This document shows positions 37,515 through 47,485 of a DNA stretch of 54,001 bases, in pieces. The number at the start of each line of letters is the position of its first letter. Within the stretch, counting starts at the first letter, position 1. The DNA comes from Hypsibius dujardini (Eukaryota; Tardigrada; Eutardigrada; Parachela; Hypsibiidae). The stretch lies in contig LRSR01007843.1 of the NCBI GenBank assembly GCA_001579985.1, positions 1 through 54,001 of the forward strand, read 5' to 3'. Below the pieces are notes generated by a model, which was not told where the DNA came from, made no database searches, and saw nothing but the letters and a program-made list of their open reading frames with translations. A program made the translations under genes and the position numbers.

Positions 37515-38082
37515 TGCCCGAAGTTTCGTTGAGTTTTGGTCCGCGAGCTACCGCCAGTCGCGCCAGCAAATCGATCTAAAAATTTATGGAATTCTCAAGC
37601 ATAATCACTGAAATTCAGGAAAACTATAATTACTAATTCAGGTTCATCGAGAATATCGTCAATCCGTCATGACTGCTGGTCTGATTAGTAAGAAGTTGTA
37701 GATTGTGCGCACTGACGGAAAACAATCGGACTTACAGGAAGCCTTGGTTTCGGAGCTCGGAATGAGAAAATGGCTGTCCTTGTCTGTCTGCCCGTCTAGG
37801 TGGCTGTGTGTCGGTCTGTCTGCCTGTCAGTCTGTTTTTCTATCTATCTGTTTGTACTGTAATCGAGAACCAGTCATTCACCCAAAATCTTACCTTCATT
37901 TCCATATCTTTTATAATTCGACGCAATTCAGCAGTTGCTTTCGTTTTATTAAGTTCTTGGTCATGCACAATGCCTCGAACCGTTTCGTCCGCTTTCGATC
38001 GTAGGAGATCGAAAGGTAGATCGGTTTTCTGCGCCGCTTGGAGAATCGGAAAGTTAGTCTCCATTACGTTCCTGCCAAGAAG
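37515..38082 (-). CDS. Unidentified coiled-coil exon(s), partial gene
   Basis: On minus a well-formed acceptor (pyrimidine-rich, GGCAG) near 38083 opens a frame reading METNFPILQAAQKTDLPFDL and on to ELRRIIKDMEMK, closing at a clean donor (AAG then GTAAGA) near 37900. A downstream candidate terminal exon from about 37582 (after TTTTTAG) continues in phase with IDLLARLAVARGPKLNE and ends in TAA, prolonging the amphipathic helix. An upstream exon is needed but not found with matching phase; a possible short one (YVLQRYRTLLEL, near 38390-38425) does not fit in phase. I do not recognise the protein. It overlaps the kinase-like remnants on the other strand. Confidence 0.4.
37780..37852. repeat. 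TCTG-type repeat
   Basis: Imperfect TCTG units inside the putative intron of the minus coiled-coil gene. Confidence 0.6.
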
Positions 38083-38905
38083 AAGAAGTGAGTTCTAACA
38101 GTAAAGGAAGGAAGTAAGCTTCCGACGTAATTTTTTAGGTCCTATAACCCGGCGTATCCCACGGCACGATGTGAGAATACAGTGGGTGCATGTGGCTGCT
38201 GGAGCGCTCGGTGGTCTTCGTACCGAATCTGTCGGCCTCTTTTCCGAAACAGTCTCAAACCGAGGAAGGCGTTGACGAGGGTCCACTTTCCCTAGTCAGA
38301 GAGCCCCGCGATGTCGAAATGATAGTGGTTTACCGCTTTAATGCGGGTTTGAGTACGGCATTCTGCCTGTAGTTGTTGGGGCGTCTTCTCACCAATTCCA
38401 GCAAGGTGCGATAACGTTGAAGCACGTACTGGCAGAACTATTGAGTTCCTAGGAAGCCACTATTTCGGTGCCTGGAATGAGACAACATAATCATAACACC
38501 TGGAGAATTGCATATACGTCTGTCTATCAACGTTGGAGCCGTTGGCATTGGCAACGGATCGGAAGAAAGGAGCTGGCCTTCTCTACCCACGTTGTTTCCG
38601 TCCGCGCATGGGGACTAAAGTGCCCATCTTGATGTGCGAACCAGCGAAAGGGATCTTCAAGTCAGTGCTGGAATACAATCCCTACAAACGCGCGTCAGCA
38701 GAAAACCTAAAGGGTCGGCTTGAAGAACTCTCAAGGGGAGGCTTTTAAATGAGTAAATTATCTTTTGGAAATTCTCTGAAAAATTGCAATGTCACTGATG
38801 TGTTAAAGCGTCCACTTTATACCATTGCCTTTAGTAAGAATTGCATTAGGTTTGTTTAGCATGTAGTATTCCTTACAAATGGTGGTGTGGATTATTACAG
38901 TTCAT

Positions 38906-40700
38906 TTAGTGAAGTGAAATTACAGTAATAATTGTGGGTATTGGCCTTGGTTTGAGCACACCATAATCATTACTAGCACTCGAAATCGTCGTTTGGTTGC
39001 CCACAAAGTGTTTCCCCCTCCCGCCCAAAATGGGCGCTCCCTGAAAAAGTTCCCGCAAAAGAGCTATATCTGCTCGCGGACATTCTTGACTAGTTCCGCC
39101 AGGCCACATCTCCGTCAGGTAAAACAGCATCCACTTGTCATGTCGGCTTCCTTCACAAACGTCATTAATCTGATAATTATTCCGTTTGCTGATATTCTGC
39201 TTCGCTATTCCTGTATTCCTTATTCCACATCGCTGTTGCAGCGTTCGGATCTTCTCATCACGAGCGCTTCTGGAGTCGTTCATTTCCAGAACGACCTGAA
39301 AGATTTTCGTCTCTCCAGTCATGCACAAAAATTCTTCGGGGTAATTTTTGAAGGGCGAAATGTCACAGACAACGATGGGAAAGCCGTAAGACACCGGCTG
39401 GAAATCCTCAGGCAGTTCCTTCATAGAAAGAAGGAGAAACTTGGGATGGTATCGTTGGTTGAGAATCTCGATGATTGGGATCAACATATTGCGGTTCGAA
39501 TAGTAGCGTTCGAGCATGGGAAAATTCATCAGGTCGCTGTACTCGATCGGACCTCTGGTGAAGGAAATGTTACAGTTCTTGGGGAAGAACAAGAGCGTCA
39601 AGTCTTCGCTGCTCCATATAGAGCTCGTTTCTGCGGGGTTGCAGTGGTTTGGTTTCAGTATGGTGAAGAGACGCAAATGCCAAATGTTGACCGATGATGT
39701 TCTGTTTTTATTTCCGATCGCGCGGCGCATCAGATTGTCTAAGAGGGTCCCAGGCTTTTCTTTCACAACGATGTGGTCTTGATCAGAATTGGTGGGGTTG
39801 AAGACATTATGGTTATTTGGAGCAAATGGATCGTTGCTCATCACCTGGATGTAAAGAAAAAGGTTTGATCTTGTGCAGAAAAAAGCAGCTGGACGAAGAC
39901 AGAATCTCCCACCATAAGAGATCAGCCAAAAGGCAGGCTACGGAAATAACACACACGCCAATAGACAGACAGGCAGACAGACAGGTAGACAGACAGAGAG
40001 ACAGACAGGCAGGCAGGCAGACGTAGATGCATACAGGAAGGCATATATAGGACTAGCAGTCATGAACCTGATGTAATCGGATTTCGTATTCAAAAATATC
40101 TGGCGAATAACAAACAATCAGGAAATTTGGCTGAAAGAAAAGTGCATCCCACACGGGACCGAAGACACGATTTCGGGTAAGAAACATCTGGGTTGCCGCG
40201 TTATAGGTCTGATTCATATAGCGGATGAAATCCTTCCGCCAGACCAACTGCATTTTCAATAGGTTCTCTCGTAATTTCCTTTCTGTTTTGACGACTTCGC
40301 AGAGGCTCCGGTTGACTTGGGCTACACTAAGCAAGTCCCTCATGGGCAACATGCCCAACAGGTGACTTTGAACGTGAAACGGAAGATACAGCAACAATTT
40401 GGATGCAGCATCAGGAGCACTATTGGTCGTCCACGACCAAGTTGGGTCTTCACTCATACGTCGCGTTAGTTCAAGAGGGAGAAGGTCCTTGGGATCACTG
40501 AGATCGAGCAATTGCCCAACTGGAACGGTAATCGTTGCCTGTGGCCGGATTGTTGGCGTTTCAGTTGTAGACAGAGAGACATTTGTTGATCGAGGAGAGT
40601 AGCCTGCTTCGTCCGGGAGTATTACGATTTTTCTGCGGGCTTCGTGATGATGTGAGCGCAGGTGAAGCCTCTTTTCCAGCTTCTTTTTGAGGGAATCCAT
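38906..40700 (-). CDS. F-box-containing protein of unknown specificity
   Basis: Two exons on minus, 40700-40068 and 39844-38906, joined in phase 0, 523 aa. Start chosen at Met 40700 (MDSLKKKLEKRLHLR); a further in-frame Met lies ten codons upstream. Residues 102-140 (LLLYLPFHVQSHLLGML then LLSVAQVNRSLCEVV) fit an F-box: a hydrophobic Leu-Pro entry, then the VxxVNRxL helix that binds SKP1. F-box proteins recruit substrates to SCF ubiquitin ligases. The long C-terminal part has no WD, LRR or Kelch pattern, so the substrate-binding module is unknown; it is Asn/Pro-rich then hydrophobic (MLIPIIEILNQRYHPKFLLL). The intron holds a CAGA/CAGG repeat. Confidence 0.7.
39960..40022. repeat. Intronic CAGA/CAGG repeat
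   Basis: Short CAGA then CAGG tract inside the intron of the F-box gene. Confidence 0.8.
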
Positions 40701-42140
40701 TGCAGAAAATAAATCAAATATTATTATCAAAGTGCTAGCTAAAGTCTGCCAAAGGAAAAGTTATTTCATCGCTTATATGAGATATCTTTGAGATGATACA
40801 AGTAAGCCCCAAATTGCGCTGAAATGTAGGCGCATATACGTTTAGCAATGAGCAGAGGAGGTGAAAATGTACTTTTTCTTTGGTTGCTCAGTTCGTCGTA
40901 ATGACGTTAATGGCTGCAGTGAAAAGGTAGGAAAGGACCCCCGTCGACTGGCTGATAAACTTTTCTGTTGTTTATTGTGCTGATCTGTCAAGAAAATGCA
41001 GTAGAAAAAGTAAGAAACATATTCTGCTGCGGCTTGCAAACCGGTTATCGTCTTTTTTTGTAGTGACAAAAACATCACTGGTACGCGGCTGAAAACAATC
41101 TGTCGATGTTAGCGAAATTGAATGATTGCATAATAATGGCTCGAGCCACCCGAACCGAAACATGACACTGTAATATAATTAGTCATTTTGCAGTGAAATA
41201 GTTTAACAGAAATATGGAAGCCAGAACTCCGATGGAGTTCTTGATTGACTCACAGAACAAGTCTCCAGGTTAAAGGAACCATGGAACAGTGTATGTGGAA
41301 TACCTAGCGTTTAGGTTGAGCTCAAAATGGATTTCCAAATCGTCAGTTAAAGTCCATTTTCCCGATATCTCGTTGTAGATTTTTCAACGGGAAAATACAT
41401 TATTATCTAGCATTAACTTTAGAAGTAATATGAATTTTACTGACAATTCATTCATATTCTGGTAGTTTGTTTTTTAAAAATGTGAGTTTTCCAGCTATCT
41501 TTATAGACAGATGTAATAATAATATAAGCATGTAATGAAACAGTTGCTGTATTGCATTGTGAACCCGACTCCTTTTCAGAAGCTCAACACGAATTCTGAA
41601 AGAAACTTCAATATAAATTATATTACCAAAATGTTCTTAGAGACTTGCGATCACTGCGGTAAGATTTTAAGCAGACCAAAAGAACACAGAATATTTTTCA
41701 GGAAAGATGTGCAAGTTATGTCGTTCTCGGTTGATGCGACACAATTACCAAACACATCTCGATGTTAATACGGACGAGCAGAATTTGAGCTTGAAAGAGG
41801 AGTAACCGGTGCAGTATGACTTGATAACGCCATGTGAAATTTATCGGTTTTTCAACTAATAACACAGGACGTTGGACCTTTGACGAGTAATCCGATGAGA
41901 GTCCGTTATCTTTGTTTACACGCCGATGAAACAGACACAACTACCGTTACTGTCTGTATTCACCACGTTGATGACCACCTCACCTGCAATCACAGTACAG
42001 CCACATATTTTGCCTTTCTCCACTTTTCATATAATAACAATAACCGGGGAAAGTTCACATTCTCTAGACATCGTAAATCCATCTTTTATAATTTAAAGCC
42101 ATTTTAAAGCCTTTACTCGCTATAACCGACTTTTAAGAAA
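40701..42140. other. Divergent spacer between F-box and caspase genes
   Basis: 1.44 kb between two start codons pointing apart, so it must hold both 5' UTRs and promoters. Short open frames (41535-41768 plus, 41078-40842 minus) show no domain. AT-rich around 41400-41530. Nothing else recognised. Confidence 0.5.
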
Positions 42141-43721
42141 ATGTCTCGAATAGGTAGAGTTCAGTCTCTAAAATCGCCACGAGACAAAATCCTCCCAAGG
42201 AACGTCGTCCCACCTGATCAACCTGACGCTCATCCACCACCAACCACAAAGTCCTCTTTCAGCAATTTTTTTCGCCGCTCCAAAGAAGTCAAGTCCTCAG
42301 AGGACGAAGAAAAGCGACAAGATGAGGGAAACGACAGACGCGGTTCCTCCACTTCAACCGGCATGCCCCGTGACCCTCCTCCCAGTCGACTGACGGTCCC
42401 ACGTGATTCCCTCATTATCAATGCTCCGGATTCGCAGCGGCGCTACTTTATGGGCCACCAAAGTCGAGGAGTCGCGGTGATAATAAATAATAAAAAATTC
42501 GAACGCTCTTTGAAGCAGGCGGAACGCGTTGGAACGGACGTGGACGCAGACGCGCTGGAAGAGGTATTTTTGAATTTGGGATTCACTAGACCCAACATTC
42601 ACCGCTACAATGACGTGCCCCATCGCCATATGCTTCGACTGATGGATCATTACGCTTGTAAGACGGATTATGAGGAGATGGACTGCTTTTTTTGCGTCCT
42701 TCTCAGCCACGGAACTGAAGGCGGAGTCATTTTCGGGTAGGGAAGAGGCAACCTCAACTATTCTCAAGACATTTTATGCGCTCAATTATTATTTATAAAC
42801 TTATATTTCGCATTATAAGCTACTTAATATTAGTTTGTGTGTTAGATTTATAAATACACAAGTTTTTTACATTATATTTGTATGCTGTAAGCTTTAGCTT
42901 TAAAATAGGCTACGGTAGGCACTTAACTAACTATTTCAAGCTTATCTTCTGCACTGAATTCCTTTTGCAAGATTTATACCAGTATTATAATATTTAAATT
43001 AATACTGGTTTTCATGTTATATCTATATGCATATAAGTTTATTATATTTTCAAGTTGTAAGCTTTTGCTGTCTTACTAATAAAACATTAATATTAGCTTG
43101 TGTGTTTGTTATATCTATAAATATATAATTTTATTATATTTTTAAGTTGTAGGCTTTTATTGACTTGCAATTTTGGATATTACTGAATTAATTTTTAGGT
43201 TGAGATAATTCCGAGTTTGAGACATCGCAAGACATTTCATAATAAACTATCTTATATTTCGCTACAGATACGACGGGAAAACAACGCTCGATGTTCTTTT
43301 GGACCCTTTCAAGCGACAACCGCATCCCACTCTAATCGGCAAACCCAAGATCTTTCTCATTCAAGCCTGTCGTGGCGATCAGTTTGAGAACGGAGTTCTT
43401 CTTCGCGATTCTGTTGAGGCTGACGGTCCGGCTATCCGCATCCCGCTGGAATCGGATTTTATTTACGCCTACTCAACCGTACCGGGCTACTTTTCGTGGC
43501 GCAACGCGGCCAAGGGGTCGTGGTTCATCGAGGCGTTCGCGAAGAACGTGAAAAAGTACAGGCAGGAACCAGAAATGGATCTGATTCGGCTGTTGACCCG
43601 GGTCAATTATGATGTGGCCTATGACTATCAGTCCAATGTTCCGCTTGTAGAGAGGATGCATTTGAAGAAACAGATGCCGAGTATTGTTTCAATGTTGACT
43701 AAGGAATTGTACTTTTTTTGA
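42141..43721 (+). CDS. Effector-type caspase (cysteine protease, family C14)
   Basis: Two exons, 42141-42736 and 43268-43721, phase 2, 349 aa. The p20 part has RGVAVIINNKKFER, catalytic His190 in LLSHGTEGG and catalytic Cys233 in FLIQACRGD. A short linker (DSVEADG) leads into the p10 part, with the substrate-pocket block YSTVPGYFSWRNAAKGSWFI, very close to caspase-3/7. Caspases cleave after Asp in apoptosis and development. The first ~100 residues are Pro/Ser/charged and show no CARD or death-effector domain, so it is more like an executioner than an initiator. A likely polyadenylation signal AATAAA lies at 43797-43802. Confidence 0.94.
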
Positions 43722-43796
43722 ACTCTTCAGGCTTTGCTGTGATAAATGAGCGGCAGCTAATGAACGTTTTAACTGATCAGGAAGAAACAAAAAAGG

Positions 43797-43802
43797 AATA
43801 AA
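43797..43802 (+). promoter_or_regulatory. Probable polyadenylation signal of the caspase gene
   Basis: AATAAA about 76 bases after the caspase stop codon, before the convergent S28 peptidase gene. Confidence 0.5.
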
Positions 43803-43952
43803 ACTGCAGCGGAACACAACGTGTTTCCGGACGCTCTTTTAACAAAATATAATGAGCCGGAATTGAGCCAATAAACTAGCTTAACGAAATCACACAGTTA
43901 AGAGGGACAAAAATACAACAAATTTCTAGCGATAATTGTGAAGGATTTAAGT

Positions 43953-46114
43953 TCACAAATATTCAGCAGAATTGGTAGCAGTAATAATCCACTTCTTAAT
44001 TATTGCGATCTCCTTCTTGCGGGCATCTACTACCGATTGGGGATCGTCTGGATGAGACGCACGCAAGTCCAAATGATGAGCAGCATCGTCAATCAAAATA
44101 ACTTTAATGCGTTTTGACGGAGCCTTAATTACTCCACCGCCTGACCAAGGATCAAGTTTTCCTATCGAGCATAAAGTGTTAGAACGCCTCTTAGATTGTG
44201 AACATAGGTATATAGAAAGCACTAGTACAGGCACAATTACAGACACAGACATAGATAAAAACAAAGACACCGGCAAATATATAGACACAGACACAGACAC
44301 AGACACAGACACAGACACAGACACAAACACAAACACAGACACAGACACAGACACAGGCACAGACACAGGCACAGACACAGGCACAGACACAGGCACAGAT
44401 ACAGACAGACTTATCTACTTAGTCAGCCAAGACATAAGAATTACGATGTTAGAGAAGCCTAATTGATAATTTTAGTGTTCTTACCGTTCGAAAAAATAAT
44501 ATTGCTATGAGCTACTAGATCCCGTCCACCGTACTCCCGGATAGCCAAAGACGGATCTGGTTTGACTGCAAAGTTCTTATGGCATTCTCGGTTGTACTCG
44601 GAAATGTTCCATGGGCGATAGTAAAACATGTCAGTTTTCCCGTCCGTGCAGTCCGGCATGACCAGCTCCGAACAGGCTTGATAGTCCCATTGTGTGTCAC
44701 CCAAAGCGGTTCCGGTGGAAGAGTCCGAGATGTTGAAGCAGTCTTTGACTTGACCAGTGTAGTTGTAATAGACAGAAATGCCTTTGTATACAGCGATCAG
44801 GAGGTCCCGGTCGGTTTTAAAACTACGCAGGTCGCTGAGGTGTTGGCAGGCGGCTTTTACTGGCCAGCCAGGCATTGGCTTGAGAAATTCGGTTGGATAA
44901 GGATAGTCCGTCATTGCCTAATAACATTTTTCTGTTTACAGCGGTTTCTGTCCATGACTGCATCTTCGTTCTGTGTCTGTGTCTGTGTCTGTGTCTGTGT
45001 CTGTGTCTGTGTCTGTGTCTGTGTCTGTGTCTGTGTCTGTGTTGTGTCTGTCTATTTTTGTTTTCAATGTTAGTTGAACTTCAGACTGACCATATACGTC
45101 CAGCCGGAGAAGAGCCACAATCGAAAGTCCGCCAGTTTCACTTTCCGATCGTCCAGAATCTGACACACTCTAAAGTTATCCTTCAACCAGTCCCTGCCTG
45201 CTTGATCCTTCCAAAAGTCCTCCATAATTGCCCACGACCGCCGAATCGTATCCACGCACACCGGAGATGCCATTTTGTAATCCTGCGTTGCAATCTTCGC
45301 AAAAGTGTTGCATGGAATCTGATTTCCAAACTGGAGAATCGGAGCAGAGCTGGAGAGTGCTCCAATGACTGTGGCCGGATACTTCATCCGCATCCAGGCA
45401 GCCAGCATGCCTCCGTAACTGCCGCCGACAGCCACTACCGGTGATTGTTTCAGTCCGGGAATAGTTCGTTTTAAATGGTGGATGATGTAGTTGTAGTCGG
45501 CTAAGGCTTGGGTCGATGTCAGCCAGGGCAGCGTAGTAGAATTGAGCGTTTTGCCGTCAAACGGGATAGACTGGCCGTAGTAGCGGTGCTCAGCGAATAC
45601 GATCATGGCATTCAGTTGGGGAGCCATTTCGAAGAGGAATCCCGTATTGTTAACAAACAACATTATATCGCCTAATGATATCAAGATAATTTTGTAGGAA
45701 ATAAGTAATTACTTGTCTCACTTGAGCTAGAGATTTAGTTAAGCAGATGTATATATAACATACCCTCATTTCCTGTATAGAAAAGAAGCGGGCCTCCACT
45801 GGACCAATGCTCCTGGCAAATGACGTAGCGTTGGCGGAAAGTGTCATTTCTTGCGAAACTACGCAGACAAACATTTGGAAAACTATATTGATTTCTTTTG
45901 TTGAAACCTTAATCATCATCAGAGATGTCTTTGTTCTGGAGATGCTGTCATACCTAAAGTGATCCAATTTCTGAGTGAAATGTTTCACATCGCATAGGGA
46001 GTTTTTGGCCTTGAGATCGCGACCTTGGACTTTGGAGATTAGTCCACCAGGCCATGCGCAAAATACCCCGAGGTGCAGGAATAACGAAAGGAAACTATAA
46101 AGGCTCCTGCCCAT
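43953..46114 (-). CDS. Lysosomal Pro-X carboxypeptidase-like serine peptidase (family S28)
   Basis: Five exons on minus: 46114-45954, 45849-45764, 45671-45091, 44917-44485, 44161-43953, in frame, 489 aa, the usual PRCP/DPP7 size. A signal peptide (SLYSFLSLFLHLGVFCAW) starts it. Family blocks are FTQKLDHF, RQRYVICQEHW, GGPLLFYTGNEG and FAEHRYYGQS. The catalytic triad is visible: Ser167 in VGGSYGGMLAAW, Asp424 in NGKLDPWSGGG, His in DDAAHHLDLR (449/450). YNYTGQVKDCFN and QACSELVMPDCTDG follow PRCP closely. PRCP removes a C-terminal residue after proline and acts in lysosomes or outside the cell; resemblance to PRCP appears stronger than to DPP7. The gene faces the caspase gene tail-to-tail, and its two last introns carry complementary hexamer repeats. 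Confidence 0.94.
44218..44412. repeat. ACAGAC hexamer repeat in S28 peptidase intron 4
   Basis: More than twenty CACAGA units, some CACAGG, fill most of the intron 44162-44484. Confidence 0.92.
44968..45055. repeat. TGTCTG hexamer repeat in S28 peptidase intron 3
   Basis: About thirteen TGTCTG units in the intron 44918-45090, the reverse complement of the motif in the next intron. Confidence 0.92.
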
Positions 46115-47485
46115 TATTATGACGGAGGGAAAACGTATTAGTATAGGAAATGCCCGATCGCTTTGAATGCAACATTAAATCATCCGAGTTTAGAATTTTA
46201 AAGGTCTGAGAAACAAAGAGAGATTTAGAGGAAAAGTTGGCTTTAATGTCAACGAGGTTGTAATGAGAGAGACTGTCTTGTGTTTAGAACATACAAATAC
46301 GTTGCTTGTGAATAGTTTGATGTGGATAGTAGGTCGATTGCATCGTTCGATAAGGACCTCGTCGAGGTCATGATCCGACGGGAGCGAAGGTCGCCGCGTT
46401 AAGGGACCGGAGGAGGGGCTAGGAAGAGATACTGCCTCTGTCCACTTGCAAGGTTTTGACGTTGGGAGGCGTTGTCTTTGCAGTTGGGATAAACGAGCTC
46501 GTTCGGAAGCTGGAGGTCGTGCGGTCCAGTTATCAGCGAGAACTTACTTTATTTTGATTAAAATTATTTTGGTCGCCATGGAAGCTATCACTTTTGTGTG
46601 CACTGGTCGATTACCCTGTATGTTTTGCGCATTCACATGGTTAAGACGACAGCTCCGTCCGTTCATTTCAGATACACGTTTCGGATGCACCTGATTAATT
46701 TCAAATTAAACTATCAAGGGAAGTGCGCAATAAATAAATAATTAATTGAAACCAAACCAAAAGAAAAACCAAGTCAAATTTAAATATCTTGCGAACGGAG
46801 TTTGTATTTTAAAAAAGCGTGCTAGACAGTTTATTTTTGATTTATCAGTTAATAGATGGGCTTTCTAAGGAAGGAGAAAATTATGCAGACAAACACTGAG
46901 CTCAAAATTTAGTTAGTCAATCAGATGGCTCGAAAAGGGAAAGTTTTTTGTCGGGCAAATTGCTGTGGTAAAGTTATAAATAAATGTCAGAGTCTCTGAC
47001 TCGCGGTTGGACGACGTTCCCTACTAACACTAAATTATTGATTGAAGAATAATAATTTGTAAGTCACAGCGCTGTTGGTGTAAATCTTGTGCACGGTTAT
47101 TTACGGGGAATGTGCCATCCTCGTCGATCGGGGGAACATATATATAGACACTTGCAATACGTGCCAGATACACTTCGATCGACACATAAACCCGCGCTTA
47201 CCTTTACGGAAACTCTATTGCGCCGACGAAGGTCTGACGATCGACTCAGTCAACACTGCCGGCGACAAACATTTTTATAGCCGTATCGAAATGAAGATCA
47301 AACGCAGCCTTTACTACCGCTCTAATTGCCGTCAGCGTGTCTGTATCTAAGACACTCCAGGGCCTGCGCAACACATGAAATGAAACGGAAAGAAAATGAA
47401 CGAAAGCTTCGTGCAAGACCTCGAATGATACTATCTTTGGGTGAAACCGATGTTGGTGATTTTTTGTTAGAGTTCCCTCTGTAAA
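46115..47485. other. Divergent spacer between S28 peptidase and MCT genes
   Basis: 1.37 kb between two start codons pointing apart; 5' UTRs and promoters of both genes expected. Short open frames at 46446-46694 and 47087-47350 carry no recognisable domain. Confidence 0.5.

Larger units (their letters stand above)
37267..38748 (+). pseudogene. Protein-kinase-like remnants
   Basis: Two plus-strand segments look like the ends of a kinase domain. At about 37275-37418 the frame reads LGKRGFSEVFQI (glycine-loop-like), then LAIEIFKASSGDAKILTDA, where the usual VAIK lysine position is Glu. At 38620-38748 the frame reads KGIFKSVLEYNPYKRASAEN, like the last C-lobe helix with its conserved Arg, and ends at a stop. 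Between them I find no HRD or DFG motif, and candidate exons meet stops. A frame near 37560 (IDLKIYGILKHNH, then stop) could be a broken alpha-C region. Best read as a decayed kinase-like gene; a divergent live gene with unrecognised exons remains possible. Confidence 0.35.

Noticed and set aside
41535-41768. 77-codon plus frame between F-box and caspase genes, with CDHCG
   Set aside because: A single CxxC without a partner, AT-rich sequence, no start or splice evidence.
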